Of a stretch of 64,000 bases of DNA, positions 34,401 through 42,766 are shown piece after piece. A model generated the notes under the pieces. That model saw nothing but the letters and a program-made list of their open reading frames with translations, made no database searches and was not told where the DNA came from. The number at the start of each line of letters is the position of its first letter. Position 1 is the first letter of the stretch. Source of the DNA: JAWLGZ01 sp041690635 (GTDB lineage Bacteria > Pseudomonadota > Gammaproteobacteria > Thiohalomonadales > Thiohalomonadaceae); contig JAWLGZ010000001.1 in the NCBI GenBank assembly GCA_041690635.1, forward strand, positions 977,040 to 1,041,039, given 5' to 3'. Position numbers and translations under genes: made by a program.

Positions 34401-35300
34401 ATGGACACTGTCGGGATGGCGAGTGAGGCAAGAACCACCCGGTCGGCCGTGGTGTGGCTGGCGGCGATCCGGCCGCGCACCCTCAGCCTGGCGCTGGTGC
34501 CGGTGCTGGTGGGCAGCGTGATCGGCTGGCGGCTGACCGGAGCGCTGCAACTACTTCCGGCGCTCGCGGCCGTGCTGTGTGCCGTGCTGATCCAGGTCGG
34601 CACCAACCTGCACAACGACGCCGCCGACTTCCTGCGCGGCGCCGACACCCCGGAGCGGCGGGGGCCGAAGCGGGCCACCGCCGAGGGGTGGCTTACTGCC
34701 CGGCAGGTGCTGCGCGGGGCATTCGTCGCCTTCGCCAGTGCCTTCGTCCTCGGTGGCTATCTGGTATGGGCGGGCGGCTGGCCGATCCTGCTCATCGGCC
34801 TCGCCTCGCTGGCGGCGGGCTGGGCCTACACCGGCGGGCCGCGCCCCATCGCCTACACCCCGTTGGGCGAGCTGTTCGTGTTCCTCTTCTTTGGCCTGCT
34901 CGCGGTGGCTGGCAGCGCCTGGCTGCAGCAGGCCGCGCCGACCGCGCCCGTGCTCCTGGCCGGCGCCGCGATCGGCGCGCTGGCGGCGGCAGTGCTGGTG
35001 GTCAACAACTACCGGGACCTGGAGAGCGACGCACGGGTCGGCAAGCGGACGTTGGCCGTGCATCTGGGAAGACCCGCCACCCGTCTCGTGTACATCTTTC
35101 TTCTACTCCTCCCCTTTCTGCTCGCCCTGGCACTGCCGGGCGGCTGGGCGGCCCTGGGTGCGCTGCCGTTCGCACTGGTCCTGATCGTGCGCCTCCGGGA
35201 CGGAACAGTGGGACCGAATTTGAATCGCCTGCTCGGGAACACCGCCCAACTGCAACTGCTGTTCGGCGCACTGCTCGCCGTCGGCCTGGTCGCCGCGTGA
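34401..35300 (+). CDS. menA: 1,4-dihydroxy-2-naphthoate prenyltransferase MenA
   Basis: 299 residues, UbiA superfamily with about eight membrane spans. The first Asp-rich motif is NLHNDAADFLRGADTPER (about residues 70-87), where Mg2+ and prenyl diphosphate bind; the second is NNYRDLESDARVGKRT. Attaches the isoprenoid tail to DHNA at the inner membrane. The MenC start overlaps its stop by four bases. An ATG at 34416 is a possible alternative start. Confidence 0.94.
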   Translation: MDTVGMASEARTTRSAVVWLAAIRPRTLSLALVPVLVGSVIGWRLTGALQLLPALAAVLCAVLIQVGTNLHNDAADFLRGADTPERRGPKRATAEGWLTARQVLRGAFVAFASAFVLGGYLVWAGGWPILLIGLASLAAGWAYTGGPRPIAYTPLGELFVFLFFGLLAVAGSAWLQQAAPTAPVLLAGAAIGALAAAVLVVNNYRDLESDARVGKRTLAVHLGRPATRLVYIFLLLLPFLLALALPGGWAALGALPFALVLIVRLRDGTVGPNLNRLLGNTAQLQLLFGALLAVGLVAA

Positions 35301-36319
35301 TCGTCCGCGCAGCCCGACTCACGCCCTATGCACTCCCACTGCGCCAGCCTTGGCGTACCAGCCGCGGTGTCTTCGCTGTCCGATACGGCGCCCTGTTGCG
35401 CATCGAGAGCCATGACGGCCTGATCGGCTACGGGGAGTGCGCGCCGCTCCTGCCTGACGGCGCCTGCGATTGGCTGGCGGCACGACTCGATGCCGTGGCG
35501 GGCCGGTCGGTGGAGGGTGTGCTGGCCGAACTGCCGGCAGGCCCGCCCGCCGCGCTCTGCGCGCTCGAAACCGCCCTGCTCGACCTCACCGCCCAGGCTG
35601 CCGGCCGACCACTCGCCACCCTGCTCAACCCCACGGCCGCAGAGTGGGTCGAGGTGAATGCCGCCCTCGGGGCAGCCGACGAAACGTTGCCGGATCGGGC
35701 CCTCGCCGCCGTTGCCGCCGGGTTCCGGACACTGAAGCTCAAGGTGGGGTTGGCGCCGGTGGAGGATGAGCTGTCGATGCTGGCCCGGGCCGTGGATGCG
35801 GTACCGGACGTGCGCTGGCGTCTGGATGCAAACGGCGCCTGGGGCCGGCGGGAGGCAGCGGCGTTCTTTGCAGGTGTTGCCGCTCTGCCGGTCGAATCGC
35901 TGGAGGAGCCGCTCGCCAACCCGACCATTGCGGAACTGGCAGAACTTCAGGCAGGGGCCCGGTTTCCCCTCGCCCTGGATGAGTCCATTCCGGTACTGGG
36001 CACGGCGGCGATTGCGTCGGGCGCTGTGCGCCGGCTGGTGCTCAAGCCGGGTGAGCTGGGCGGCCTCCGCCCGACGCTGGCGCTGGCCGGGCGCGCCGCC
36101 GGGCAAGGGGTCGACACGGTGGTCACCTCCAGCCTGGAGAGCGCCGCCGGGGTGTGGGCCGCGGTTCATCTCGCGGCCGCGCTGCCGGTGCACGGAGCGG
36201 CCCATGGCCTGGACACCGCCCGCTGGCTTGCGCGGGATCTGGGCGTACCGCCGCTCATCGCCGAAGGGCGCATAGAGCTCCGCAAGGCGCACGGTCTCGG
36301 CTTCCGCCCACACCCGTGA
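35297..36319 (+). CDS. menC: o-Succinylbenzoate synthase MenC
   Basis: 340 residues from GTG 35297, overlapping menA by four bases. Enolase superfamily: N-terminal capping part starting IVRAARLTPYALPLRQPWRT, then barrel residues lysine in LKLKVG, Asp in RLDANGAW, Glu in ESLEEPL, Asp in LALDES and lysine in VLKPGELGG. Dehydrates SHCHC to o-succinylbenzoate. The frame is open far upstream but that part is a shadow of menA. Confidence 0.92.
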   Translation: MIVRAARLTPYALPLRQPWRTSRGVFAVRYGALLRIESHDGLIGYGECAPLLPDGACDWLAARLDAVAGRSVEGVLAELPAGPPAALCALETALLDLTAQAAGRPLATLLNPTAAEWVEVNAALGAADETLPDRALAAVAAGFRTLKLKVGLAPVEDELSMLARAVDAVPDVRWRLDANGAWGRREAAAFFAGVAALPVESLEEPLANPTIAELAELQAGARFPLALDESIPVLGTAAIASGAVRRLVLKPGELGGLRPTLALAGRAAGQGVDTVVTSSLESAAGVWAAVHLAAALPVHGAAHGLDTARWLARDLGVPPLIAEGRIELRKAHGLGFRPHP

Positions 36320-36388
36320 GATGATCAGCTGACCGCTTCATGGCTTCGGTAAGTTGCTGGAGAAGAGAATGATTCCGCCTTCGACACA

Positions 36389-36436
36389 GTTCACCCTAGG
36401 GGTGAGTGCGCTACGCATCCGATTGCAGTTTCTAGG
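36389..36436. mobile_element. MITE fragment directly upstream of menI-like gene
   Basis: Bases 36389-36427 match, in reverse orientation and with few mismatches, an internal stretch of the 41300-41607 element (its 41495-41533), sharing GGTGAGTGCGCTACGCA. The end GCAGTTTCTAGG (36425-36436) matches the terminal repeat of that element. It is a deleted copy whose terminus ends about 11 bases before the ATG at 36448. Confidence 0.65.
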
Positions 36437-36447
36437 ATGACTCGCCG

Positions 36448-36870
36448 ATGAGCGATGCCATCCATCCCGAGCCGTGGCGCTTTCCGGTCATGCTGCACGA
36501 CACCGACGCCGCGGGGGTGCTCTTCTTCGCCCATCTGTTCCGCCACGCCCACGACGCCTACGAGGCGTTCATGGCGGCGCGCGGCCTGTTGCTGCACCGC
36601 ATCATCGCCGAAGGCGAGTGGGGATTGCCTCTGGTCCACGCGGAAGCGGACTACACCCGTCCCCTGCATCACGGTGATGTGGTCGCCGTGCACCTGGAGG
36701 TCGAGTCGATGGGCGAGCGGTCGTTCACGCTGGGCTATCGGTTCGAATGCAAGGGGGCATGCTGCGCAACCGCCCGCACGGTGCACGTGGCGGTCGACCG
36801 GTCCGGCCGGGCGATCGGGCTGCCGGAGACGGTGATGGAGATCCTCAGGGCGGGTGGGTCGGCGCAATAG
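36448..36870 (+). CDS. 4HBT-family thioesterase, probable DHNA-CoA hydrolase (MenI-like)
   Basis: 140 residues, hot-dog fold. The active-site signature HDTDAAGVLFFAHLFRHAHDAYE matches the 4HBT/YbgC/DHNA-CoA hydrolase group, with the catalytic Asp in the DTDAAG motif. In this men cluster the expected role is hydrolysis of DHNA-CoA to DHNA between MenB and MenA; that is inference from context. AGGA at 36434-36437 is the likely ribosome binding site and overlaps the MITE fragment end. The stop codon lies in a palindrome shared with the convergent chemoreceptor gene. Confidence 0.82.
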   Translation: MSDAIHPEPWRFPVMLHDTDAAGVLFFAHLFRHAHDAYEAFMAARGLLLHRIIAEGEWGLPLVHAEADYTRPLHHGDVVAVHLEVESMGERSFTLGYRFECKGACCATARTVHVAVDRSGRAIGLPETVMEILRAGGSAQ

Positions 36871-36879
36871 GATTGCGCC
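36861..36879. terminator. Palindrome covering stop codons of convergent genes
   Basis: GGCGCAA-TAGGA-TTGCGCC. It contains the TAG stop of the thioesterase gene (36868-36870) and touches the stop of the chemoreceptor gene (36879-36881). The same palindrome occurs at 9400-9418. It may end transcription from both sides, though no T-tract is present. Confidence 0.5.
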
Positions 36880-39086
36880 TACAACCGGTAGTTCCCCATG
36901 CTCTCGCCGAGCTGTTCGGCAATGCGGCCGAGCCGCTCCACCGCATCGCCGGTCTGGCGGGTGGCGGTGACGAAGTGACCGGTTACCGCCTCGATATCCT
37001 TCATGGCGGAGGCGATCTGGTCGATGCCCACCGACTCCTGCCGTACGGCGGCGACGATCTGATGGCTGGCCACGGTGGTTTCATTGATGACGGTGGCCAG
37101 GCCCCGAACCGATTCGGCGGTCTGCTCGCCGAGGGCGAGGGCGTGGTCAACCCCCTTCAGCCCCTCCTCCATCACCATCACCGCCCGGTCGGCCGCGCCG
37201 CGGATCTCCTGCAGGATGTTCTGTACCTGGGCGGTGGATTGGCGGGAGCGCTCGGCCAGCCCCTTCACCTCGCCGGCGACCACGGCAAAGCCGCGGCCCG
37301 CCTCACCCGCCTTGGCGGCCTCGATGGCGGCGTTCAGCGCCAGCATCCGCGACTGCTGGGCGAGGCTGTCCACCACCCTGGTGATCTCGCCGATCTGCTG
37401 GGTTTTCTCGGAGAGCGCCAGGATGGTACCGGCAATCGCCTCCACCTTTGCGCCGATGGCGCGCGTGCCCGCCAGCCCCTCGGCGGCGGTCTCCAGGCCG
37501 TACTCGCCCTCCTCGCGCATGCGCCCGGCCGCCTCGCCAAGCGCCAGCGCCTTGTCCCGGGTCTGCGCCGAGGTGGCGCGGATCTCCTCCAGGGTGGCAG
37601 TGGTCTGAGTGACCGACGCCGCCTGTTCCGAAGCACCGCTCGACTGCGCCCCCACCGCCGCCTGCAGTTCGGCGACGGTCTGCTGGATGGCGCGGGTCGA
37701 TTCGCCGAGCCCGTGGGCGATGGCAGCGAGCCCATCCTTCATGGCATTGAGATTGTCCGCCAAACCGGCGAGGGCATCGTCCCCCTCGAGCGTGATGGTG
37801 CGCCGCAGATCGCCGGCGGCCACCGCGGCGACGAAGTCACGGATAGTGGTCACCTGTGCCCGCAATCGATCCGCGGCGGCCCGCTCCGCCTCGCGCTGGC
37901 GCTGCTCCCGCTCGGCAGTGGCCGCCAGTTGCATCGCCAGCCGGTTGGTGCCTTCGGCCACGTGGCCCAGTTCGTCGGCGGTGATCACCTCGGCGCGGCG
38001 GCCGAAGTCACCGGTGGCAAGCTCTCCCAAAGCACGGACGATGTCGCGGGTCTGCCGGGAGAGGCCACGCGCCACCGCATAAATGAGCCAGAGGGACAAC
38101 AGACCCACCGCCGCAGAGAGCCCGCTGGCGGTCAGAAAGGTCGAAAAGGCCGATGCACGCAGGGAACCGGTCTGGGAGGCCAAGGCTTCAGCCAACCCCT
38201 CAGCCACTTCACCGTAGTGATTGATACGGCAGGTGGCCTGCTCGAACCAGACACGGAAATCAATATCGAGGCGGCCCCCGCGTGAATCGAGCGCCACCGA
38301 CCTCATCGACTGGACCGCCTCCGTGCAGGAGTCCTGCGGCACGGTGGTGAGGCGTGCGGTCTCATCCGGAGGGATGTAGGAGCGGAAATAGTCGAGAAAG
38401 ATGCGTTCCGCCGCGATGGTCGCCTGCAACCGGTCGCGTTCCGTCGGCGAGAGTCGCCCTTCGTAGAAGGCACCGCCGAGCACCGCCCGCTCGATCCCCA
38501 TCTGTTCGGTGGCGAGAAGCAGGTTATAGAACGCAAACAGCTGCGCGGCGAGGTGCACGTCGTCGCTGGCGCCCAGAAAGTGGCTGGACAGACTGAGCAG
38601 GGAGCTGTTGAGTCCGGTGTAGAACTCCAGCACCCGCTCGGGCGCATACCCACCCACGTCGACCGCCGCACGTACGTCGGCCAGACGCCCGACCCGGCCA
38701 AGCGCCTCGGCGACGCTCTCCTTGTAACCCGGCCCGGCCTCCACTTCGGACAACCACCGCGTCAGCGCAACCAGTTGCCGGTCGGTGGACACCCGCTGCC
38801 CCGCGAGCTCATCGGTGAACTGCTCACCGCCGCTGGCGGCAACCACCACGCTATAGCCGCGCTCCCGTTGCGACTCCCGCACGAACTCGGCGATCGCGAG
38901 GGAGACGGCCATCACCTCCTCCACCCGATCAAGTTGCATCACCGCCCGCCACTTCTGCAACAACAGGCCGCCATTGAAGAACAGCAGCCCCACCAGCGGC
39001 AGAACCAGCATCAGAACGAACTTCCGCTTGAGCGGCTGGCGCAGGATGTAATCGATCACGCCGGTACCGGCGACATGCGAGGCCAT
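36879..39086 (-). CDS. Methyl-accepting chemotaxis protein with NIT (nitrate/nitrite-sensing) domain
   Basis: 735 residues. One N-terminal membrane helix (about 20-42), a periplasmic NIT domain (about 45-290; hallmark RESQRERGYS near the start), a second helix (about 300-325), HAMP (about 325-390) and a cytoplasmic signalling domain with the hairpin tip NAAIEAAKAGEAGRGFAVVA. NIT domains are proposed to sense nitrate or nitrite. The start at 39086 is preferred to 39101 because AGGGGGA lies at good spacing. No C-terminal CheR-binding pentapeptide is seen. It sits in the men/nos region. Confidence 0.88.
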   Translation of the reverse strand: MASHVAGTGVIDYILRQPLKRKFVLMLVLPLVGLLFFNGGLLLQKWRAVMQLDRVEEVMAVSLAIAEFVRESQRERGYSVVVAASGGEQFTDELAGQRVSTDRQLVALTRWLSEVEAGPGYKESVAEALGRVGRLADVRAAVDVGGYAPERVLEFYTGLNSSLLSLSSHFLGASDDVHLAAQLFAFYNLLLATEQMGIERAVLGGAFYEGRLSPTERDRLQATIAAERIFLDYFRSYIPPDETARLTTVPQDSCTEAVQSMRSVALDSRGGRLDIDFRVWFEQATCRINHYGEVAEGLAEALASQTGSLRASAFSTFLTASGLSAAVGLLSLWLIYAVARGLSRQTRDIVRALGELATGDFGRRAEVITADELGHVAEGTNRLAMQLAATAEREQRQREAERAAADRLRAQVTTIRDFVAAVAAGDLRRTITLEGDDALAGLADNLNAMKDGLAAIAHGLGESTRAIQQTVAELQAAVGAQSSGASEQAASVTQTTATLEEIRATSAQTRDKALALGEAAGRMREEGEYGLETAAEGLAGTRAIGAKVEAIAGTILALSEKTQQIGEITRVVDSLAQQSRMLALNAAIEAAKAGEAGRGFAVVAGEVKGLAERSRQSTAQVQNILQEIRGAADRAVMVMEEGLKGVDHALALGEQTAESVRGLATVINETTVASHQIVAAVRQESVGIDQIASAMKDIEAVTGHFVTATRQTGDAVERLGRIAEQLGESMGNYRL

Positions 39087-39206
39087 GCGACTCCCCCTCA
39101 TTGTTCTTGTGCAGCCGGGTGTTGCTTCTCAGTCATGGCCGCCTGTCGGCCGATGATAGCAAGGAATCCAGGCCGCGGCCCCGGCAGCCCGGCCGCCGAC
39201 GCAATC

Positions 39207-40583
39207 CTATGGCCGCGCGGCGCCGTACCGCTCACCCGGTGCATCGGAGTTGCGCCCTGCGGATCCATCCTCCACAAGGTGCTGCAGGGCGGCACGATCG
39301 AGCTTGCCGGAACCGGTGCGCGGCATGGCATCGAGGCGAAGAAAGGCACGCGGGCGCCACGCCCCCGCGAGCCGCTCGCGGCACCACCGCTCCACCGCCC
39401 ACGGTTCCGCCGTGCCGCTGTAGATGAGTACCACCCGCCGCCCCCAGACCGGGTCGGCGGCACCCGCGGCCGCCGCCTCGGACACACCGGGACACTCCGC
39501 CAGCAGTGACTCGATCTCCTCCGGATGTATATTCTCGCCGCCGCTTACCAGCACCTCGTCGGCACGGCCCCGCACCACCAGTTCATCGCTGTCGAATACC
39601 CCCGCATCACCGGTGGTGAACCAGCCCGCCGCCAACCCGTCACCCGGACACCGTTCCGGATTGGCGTAGCCCGCCATCAGCATCGGGCCGCGTAGCCGGA
39701 TGCGCCCGTCCGCTATGGCGCACTCGACGGAGGGGAATGGCACGCCGACCCGACCCGCGCGCCAGGCGGCGCCCACCGGCCGGGCGGCGATGAGCGCGCC
39801 GGTCTCGCTCATACCGTAGCTGACCCAGACCGGCCAGCGGGCCGCGCACGCGCGCTCCGCCAGATGCCCGGACAGCCCCGCCCCGCCCACCAGGGCGACC
39901 CGCAGCGTCGCCGGCGGCGGCTGGTCTCCCGACAGATCGAGCAGGCGCGTCAACATCGGCGGTACCAATGAGATGTGGGTGACCGGGTGACGGTGCAGCG
40001 CGTCCCAGACCCGTACGGCGTCGAAGCGGCCGGTAAGCACGAGGCCGGCACCCGCGCACTCCGCCCGCAGCACGGGGGCGATGCCGCCGATGTGAAACAG
40101 CGGCAGACAGACCAGCCAGAGGTCGCCGGCCACCAAGCCCAGACAGCTCACCGCCCCGTCGGTGGCGGCCGACAGCGCCCGCCCAGTCAGCATCACCCCG
40201 CGCGGGGCGCCGCCGCTGCCGCTGGTGGCGATGATGAGGCGCAGCGACTCCGGGTCGTACCGGTGAGGGGGTGGTTCGATGGCATCCGGCAACTGCTCCG
40301 GATCGGCCGGCAGGAGATGCTCGACTCCCGCCTGCGCCAGCAGCCGGTCGCGCCGTGCCGGCGGCTGTGCCGGATCGAGGGGATAGAGCGCCGCGCCGAG
40401 TCGGGGCAGTGAGTGAAAGAGTTCCAGTGTGTAGAGCGGGTCGTCGGTCGCAACCGCCGCCACGCTACCGGGTCCCACCCCGGTCGCCGCCAGCTGCCCC
40501 ATGAGGCGTTGGATGCGGCGCTCCAGTTCCTCCTGTCCGAGCACGGCAGCGCCGGTGAACACGGCGCCCGGCGCCGTGTTCAC
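39207..40583 (-). CDS. menE: o-Succinylbenzoate-CoA ligase MenE
   Basis: 458 residues, acyl-adenylate-forming family. Visible motifs: P-loop IIATSGSGGAPRGV (arginine replaces the usual lysine), VSYGMSETG (A5), TGDAGVFDSDELVVRGRADEVLVSGGENIHPEEIE (A7-A8) and SGKLDR (A10). Activates OSB to OSB-CoA. It starts at GTG 40583, four bases inside the ubiE/menG stop, so both are translationally coupled. Confidence 0.9.
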   Translation of the reverse strand: MNTAPGAVFTGAAVLGQEELERRIQRLMGQLAATGVGPGSVAAVATDDPLYTLELFHSLPRLGAALYPLDPAQPPARRDRLLAQAGVEHLLPADPEQLPDAIEPPPHRYDPESLRLIIATSGSGGAPRGVMLTGRALSAATDGAVSCLGLVAGDLWLVCLPLFHIGGIAPVLRAECAGAGLVLTGRFDAVRVWDALHRHPVTHISLVPPMLTRLLDLSGDQPPPATLRVALVGGAGLSGHLAERACAARWPVWVSYGMSETGALIAARPVGAAWRAGRVGVPFPSVECAIADGRIRLRGPMLMAGYANPERCPGDGLAAGWFTTGDAGVFDSDELVVRGRADEVLVSGGENIHPEEIESLLAECPGVSEAAAAGAADPVWGRRVVLIYSGTAEPWAVERWCRERLAGAWRPRAFLRLDAMPRTGSGKLDRAALQHLVEDGSAGRNSDAPGERYGAARP

Positions 40584-41296
40584 GATCGGGTTCCGCTGTG
40601 GATGCAGGCGATGCCGAAGGAGAGGTTGCGGTAAGCCACCCCGGTGAAGCCGGCCGCCTCGATCAGCTCGGCCATCGCTCGCTGGTCGGGGAAGCGGCGT
40701 ATCGATTCAACCAGATAGGTGTAGGCCTCCCGCTCGCCGGCAACGGCGGCGCCGAGTCGGGGGATGACAAGCCGCGAATAGAGATCGTAAAAAGGCCGGA
40801 TGAGCGCCGCCGGGCGGGAGAATTCGAGGCAGAAAAAGCGGCCGCCCGGGCGCAGGACACGATGGATTTCGGCCAGGGCCCGGTCGATGTGGGTGACGTT
40901 GCGGATGCCGAAGGAGATGGTCACCACGTCGGCGGAGCCCGATTTCATCGGGATCGCCTCGGCGCTGCCGGCAAGCCATGCCGGTTCCGGGCGTCGCTCG
41001 CGGCCGACCGCCATCATCGCGGTGCTGGGGTCGACCACCGTCACCCGCCGCCCCTCGCCGGCCAGCAGTGCGGCGATATCGCCGGTACCGCCCGCCAGAT
41101 CCACCAGATCGGTGAATGGGGCCCGCTTCACCTGCCACGCCAGCGAACGCTTCCAGAGCCGGTGGATACCGAAGCTCATGCAGTCGTTCATCAGGTCGTA
41201 GCGCCCGGCCACGGAATGGAACACCCGCCGGATCAGCTGTTCACGCTCCTGCGGTTCGACGGTCCGGCTGCCGAAGCTGCGGGAGAGCGACTCCAT
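40580..41296 (-). CDS. ubiE: Demethylmenaquinone/ubiquinone C-methyltransferase (UbiE/MenG)
   Basis: 238 residues. Family marks: VFHSVAGRYDLMNDCMSFGIHRLWKR, SAM motif I DLAGGTGDIAALL, and ISFGIRNVTHID with the YLVESIRRFPDQ segment near the end. Methylates demethylmenaquinol; could also serve ubiquinone. Co-location with menE points to menaquinone. The ATG at 41296 lies three bases from the end of a 308-base MITE, so the ribosome binding region (CTAGG) is MITE-derived. Confidence 0.92.
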   Translation of the reverse strand: MESLSRSFGSRTVEPQEREQLIRRVFHSVAGRYDLMNDCMSFGIHRLWKRSLAWQVKRAPFTDLVDLAGGTGDIAALLAGEGRRVTVVDPSTAMMAVGRERRPEPAWLAGSAEAIPMKSGSADVVTISFGIRNVTHIDRALAEIHRVLRPGGRFFCLEFSRPAALIRPFYDLYSRLVIPRLGAAVAGEREAYTYLVESIRRFPDQRAMAELIEAAGFTGVAYRNLSFGIACIHSGTRS

Positions 41297-41299
41297 TCA

Positions 41300-41607
41300 A
41301 CCTAGAAACCGCAGTTGGACGTGCCCGAGTGTGCGGCTGGCGAGTTCGCTGGCAAGGCGCGACGACGCCGCAGGGCCATCCCCTGCAAGGAGGAGTACCA
41401 ATCCGCCGGGAGCGGATTGGGACAGCCGCAGGCTGGCCCGAAGGGCGGACTCCAGGGAAGGAGTCCGCAACACCGCCAGCGGGCGCAACAGCCGTGCAAT
41501 CGGGTGCGTAGCGCACTCACCCATTCGGTGAAGCCCGTCAAAGCCATAGACGTTCGCATCTCTCGTACTTACAGAATCCACGAAGCGGTCAACTGCGGTT
41601 TCTAGGT
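41300..41607. mobile_element. MITE, 308 bp, between sco1 and ubiE/menG
   Basis: Perfect 18-19-base terminal inverted repeats: AACCTAGAAACCGCAGTTG at 41299-41317 and its reverse complement at 41590-41608. A candidate target duplication TCA flanks it (41297-41299 and 41608-41610). The right-hand TCA is also the complement of the sco1 stop codon. No transposase is encoded; an internal open frame of about 100 codons is not credible. A rearranged partial copy is at 36389-36436. Confidence 0.8.
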
Positions 41608-42195
41608 TCACTTCGCCAGTTGCTCGCGGGCGGCGGTGGCGATCATCTCTGCCGGCGTGCCATGGGGCAGAATGGCGCGCAGCCGTCCGTCGGGGCCGAT
41701 GACGTAGGTGCTGGAGGTGTGATCGACCGCGTAGTCCCCCTCCTCTCCGCTCGGCACCTTCATGTAGGCGGCACCGTAGCGCCGGGTCAGGTCGTTGATC
41801 GCCGCCAGATCGCTGGTGGCACCGATCATCTGCGGATGGAAGAAGGCCGCGTACTGCGCCAGGCGCTCCGGCGTGTCGCGCTCCGGATCGACGCTGATGA
41901 AGAGGCCCTGCACCCGCTCCAGCTCAGCCGGCGTGAGCTTTTTCATGGCGCTGCCCAGCACCGCCAGCGAGGTGGGACAGACATCGGGACAGCCGGCGTA
42001 GCCGAAATAGAGCAGCACCACCCGGCCGCGTAGCGCGTCGAGGGTGAGCGGGCCTTCGTGGGTCTGGAGGTTGAAGTCGCCACCGAGCGGCAGACCACTG
42101 GCCGGCTGGGTGCCATCGATCGATTGTTTGCCGACCAGAAGGCCCAGCGCCCCGGCAAGCCCCACAATGAGTATCAGGGGGATCAGTTTTTTCAT
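41608..42195 (-). CDS. SCO1/SenC/PrrC family copper chaperone
   Basis: 195 residues. N-terminal membrane anchor (KKLIPLILIVGLAGALGLLVG), then a thioredoxin fold with the copper-binding CPDVCP motif near residues 78-83 and the distal histidine in AVDHTSST. SCO proteins deliver copper to CuA sites and act as thiol-disulfide reductases. CuA occurs both in cytochrome oxidase and in NosZ; the position after nosY makes NosZ maturation plausible (inference). It overlaps the FixH-like gene by four bases. Confidence 0.88.
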   Translation of the reverse strand: MKKLIPLILIVGLAGALGLLVGKQSIDGTQPASGLPLGGDFNLQTHEGPLTLDALRGRVVLLYFGYAGCPDVCPTSLAVLGSAMKKLTPAELERVQGLFISVDPERDTPERLAQYAAFFHPQMIGATSDLAAINDLTRRYGAAYMKVPSGEEGDYAVDHTSSTYVIGPDGRLRAILPHGTPAEMIATAAREQLAK

Positions 42196-42668
42196 TGCTG
42201 TACCGTATCGAAGCGGAACGGAAAACGATAGACCCCCTGGTCGGTATAGGCGAGCACCTGCACCTCCCACAGCATGCGGTTGCGCACGCACACCGGCAGC
42301 ATCGCTTCACCCGCAAACTCCCCGTCGGCTGTCGCCGTGAGGCGGAAGCGGTTGAACCCCATGTTCATGTCCACGCCGGCAAAATCCAGCTCCACACGCC
42401 GAGCCTCGATCCCGCCCAGGGCCACCCGGACCGCCAGCGGCTCCACCGGACGGACAGGACGCGGCTCGATGGTGAGCAGCGCACTGCCGCCGTTCGCCAG
42501 TCGGGCGGTGCAGGCGGAGTGATGCAGATCGCATGCCGGATCGGCACTGGCGGTCCCCAGCGTCACCGCCTCCCCCGGTTCGGTGAGCCACGCCCGGCCG
42601 CCGACCACCGCGACCGCCAAGGCCATGATGCCCACCAGTGCCCAAAGTATCGGTTCGGATGTTTTCAT
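42192..42668 (-). CDS. Membrane-anchored periplasmic protein, FixH/YtkA-like
   Basis: 158 residues: one N-terminal membrane helix (ILWALVGIMALAVAVVG) and a small beta-rich periplasmic domain with a conserved pattern DMNMGFNRFRL and AMLPVCVRNRMLWEV. FixH/CcoH-like and YtkA-like proteins assist copper enzymes. Two cysteines (CDLHHSACTARL) and the methionine/histidine content are compatible with metal handling, but no function is proven. It precedes and overlaps sco1 (4 bases), so the pair is likely one transcript. Start set at 42668. Confidence 0.65.
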   Translation of the reverse strand: MKTSEPILWALVGIMALAVAVVGGRAWLTEPGEAVTLGTASADPACDLHHSACTARLANGGSALLTIEPRPVRPVEPLAVRVALGGIEARRVELDFAGVDMNMGFNRFRLTATADGEFAGEAMLPVCVRNRMLWEVQVLAYTDQGVYRFPFRFDTVQQ

Positions 42669-42766
42669 CGGCAGCGATTGTAACCAAGTTGAATGTGGCA
42701 CCAAGGGGCCGGACTTCCGTCGCCATATGCCCCGCCTGCTTACCCGAACTGCCCCATATGCCGCAG

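Noticed and set aside
41297..41611. 104-codon open frame inside the MITE
   Set aside because: Starts and ends within the terminal repeats and has no recognised domain. An element-encoded peptide is not supported.
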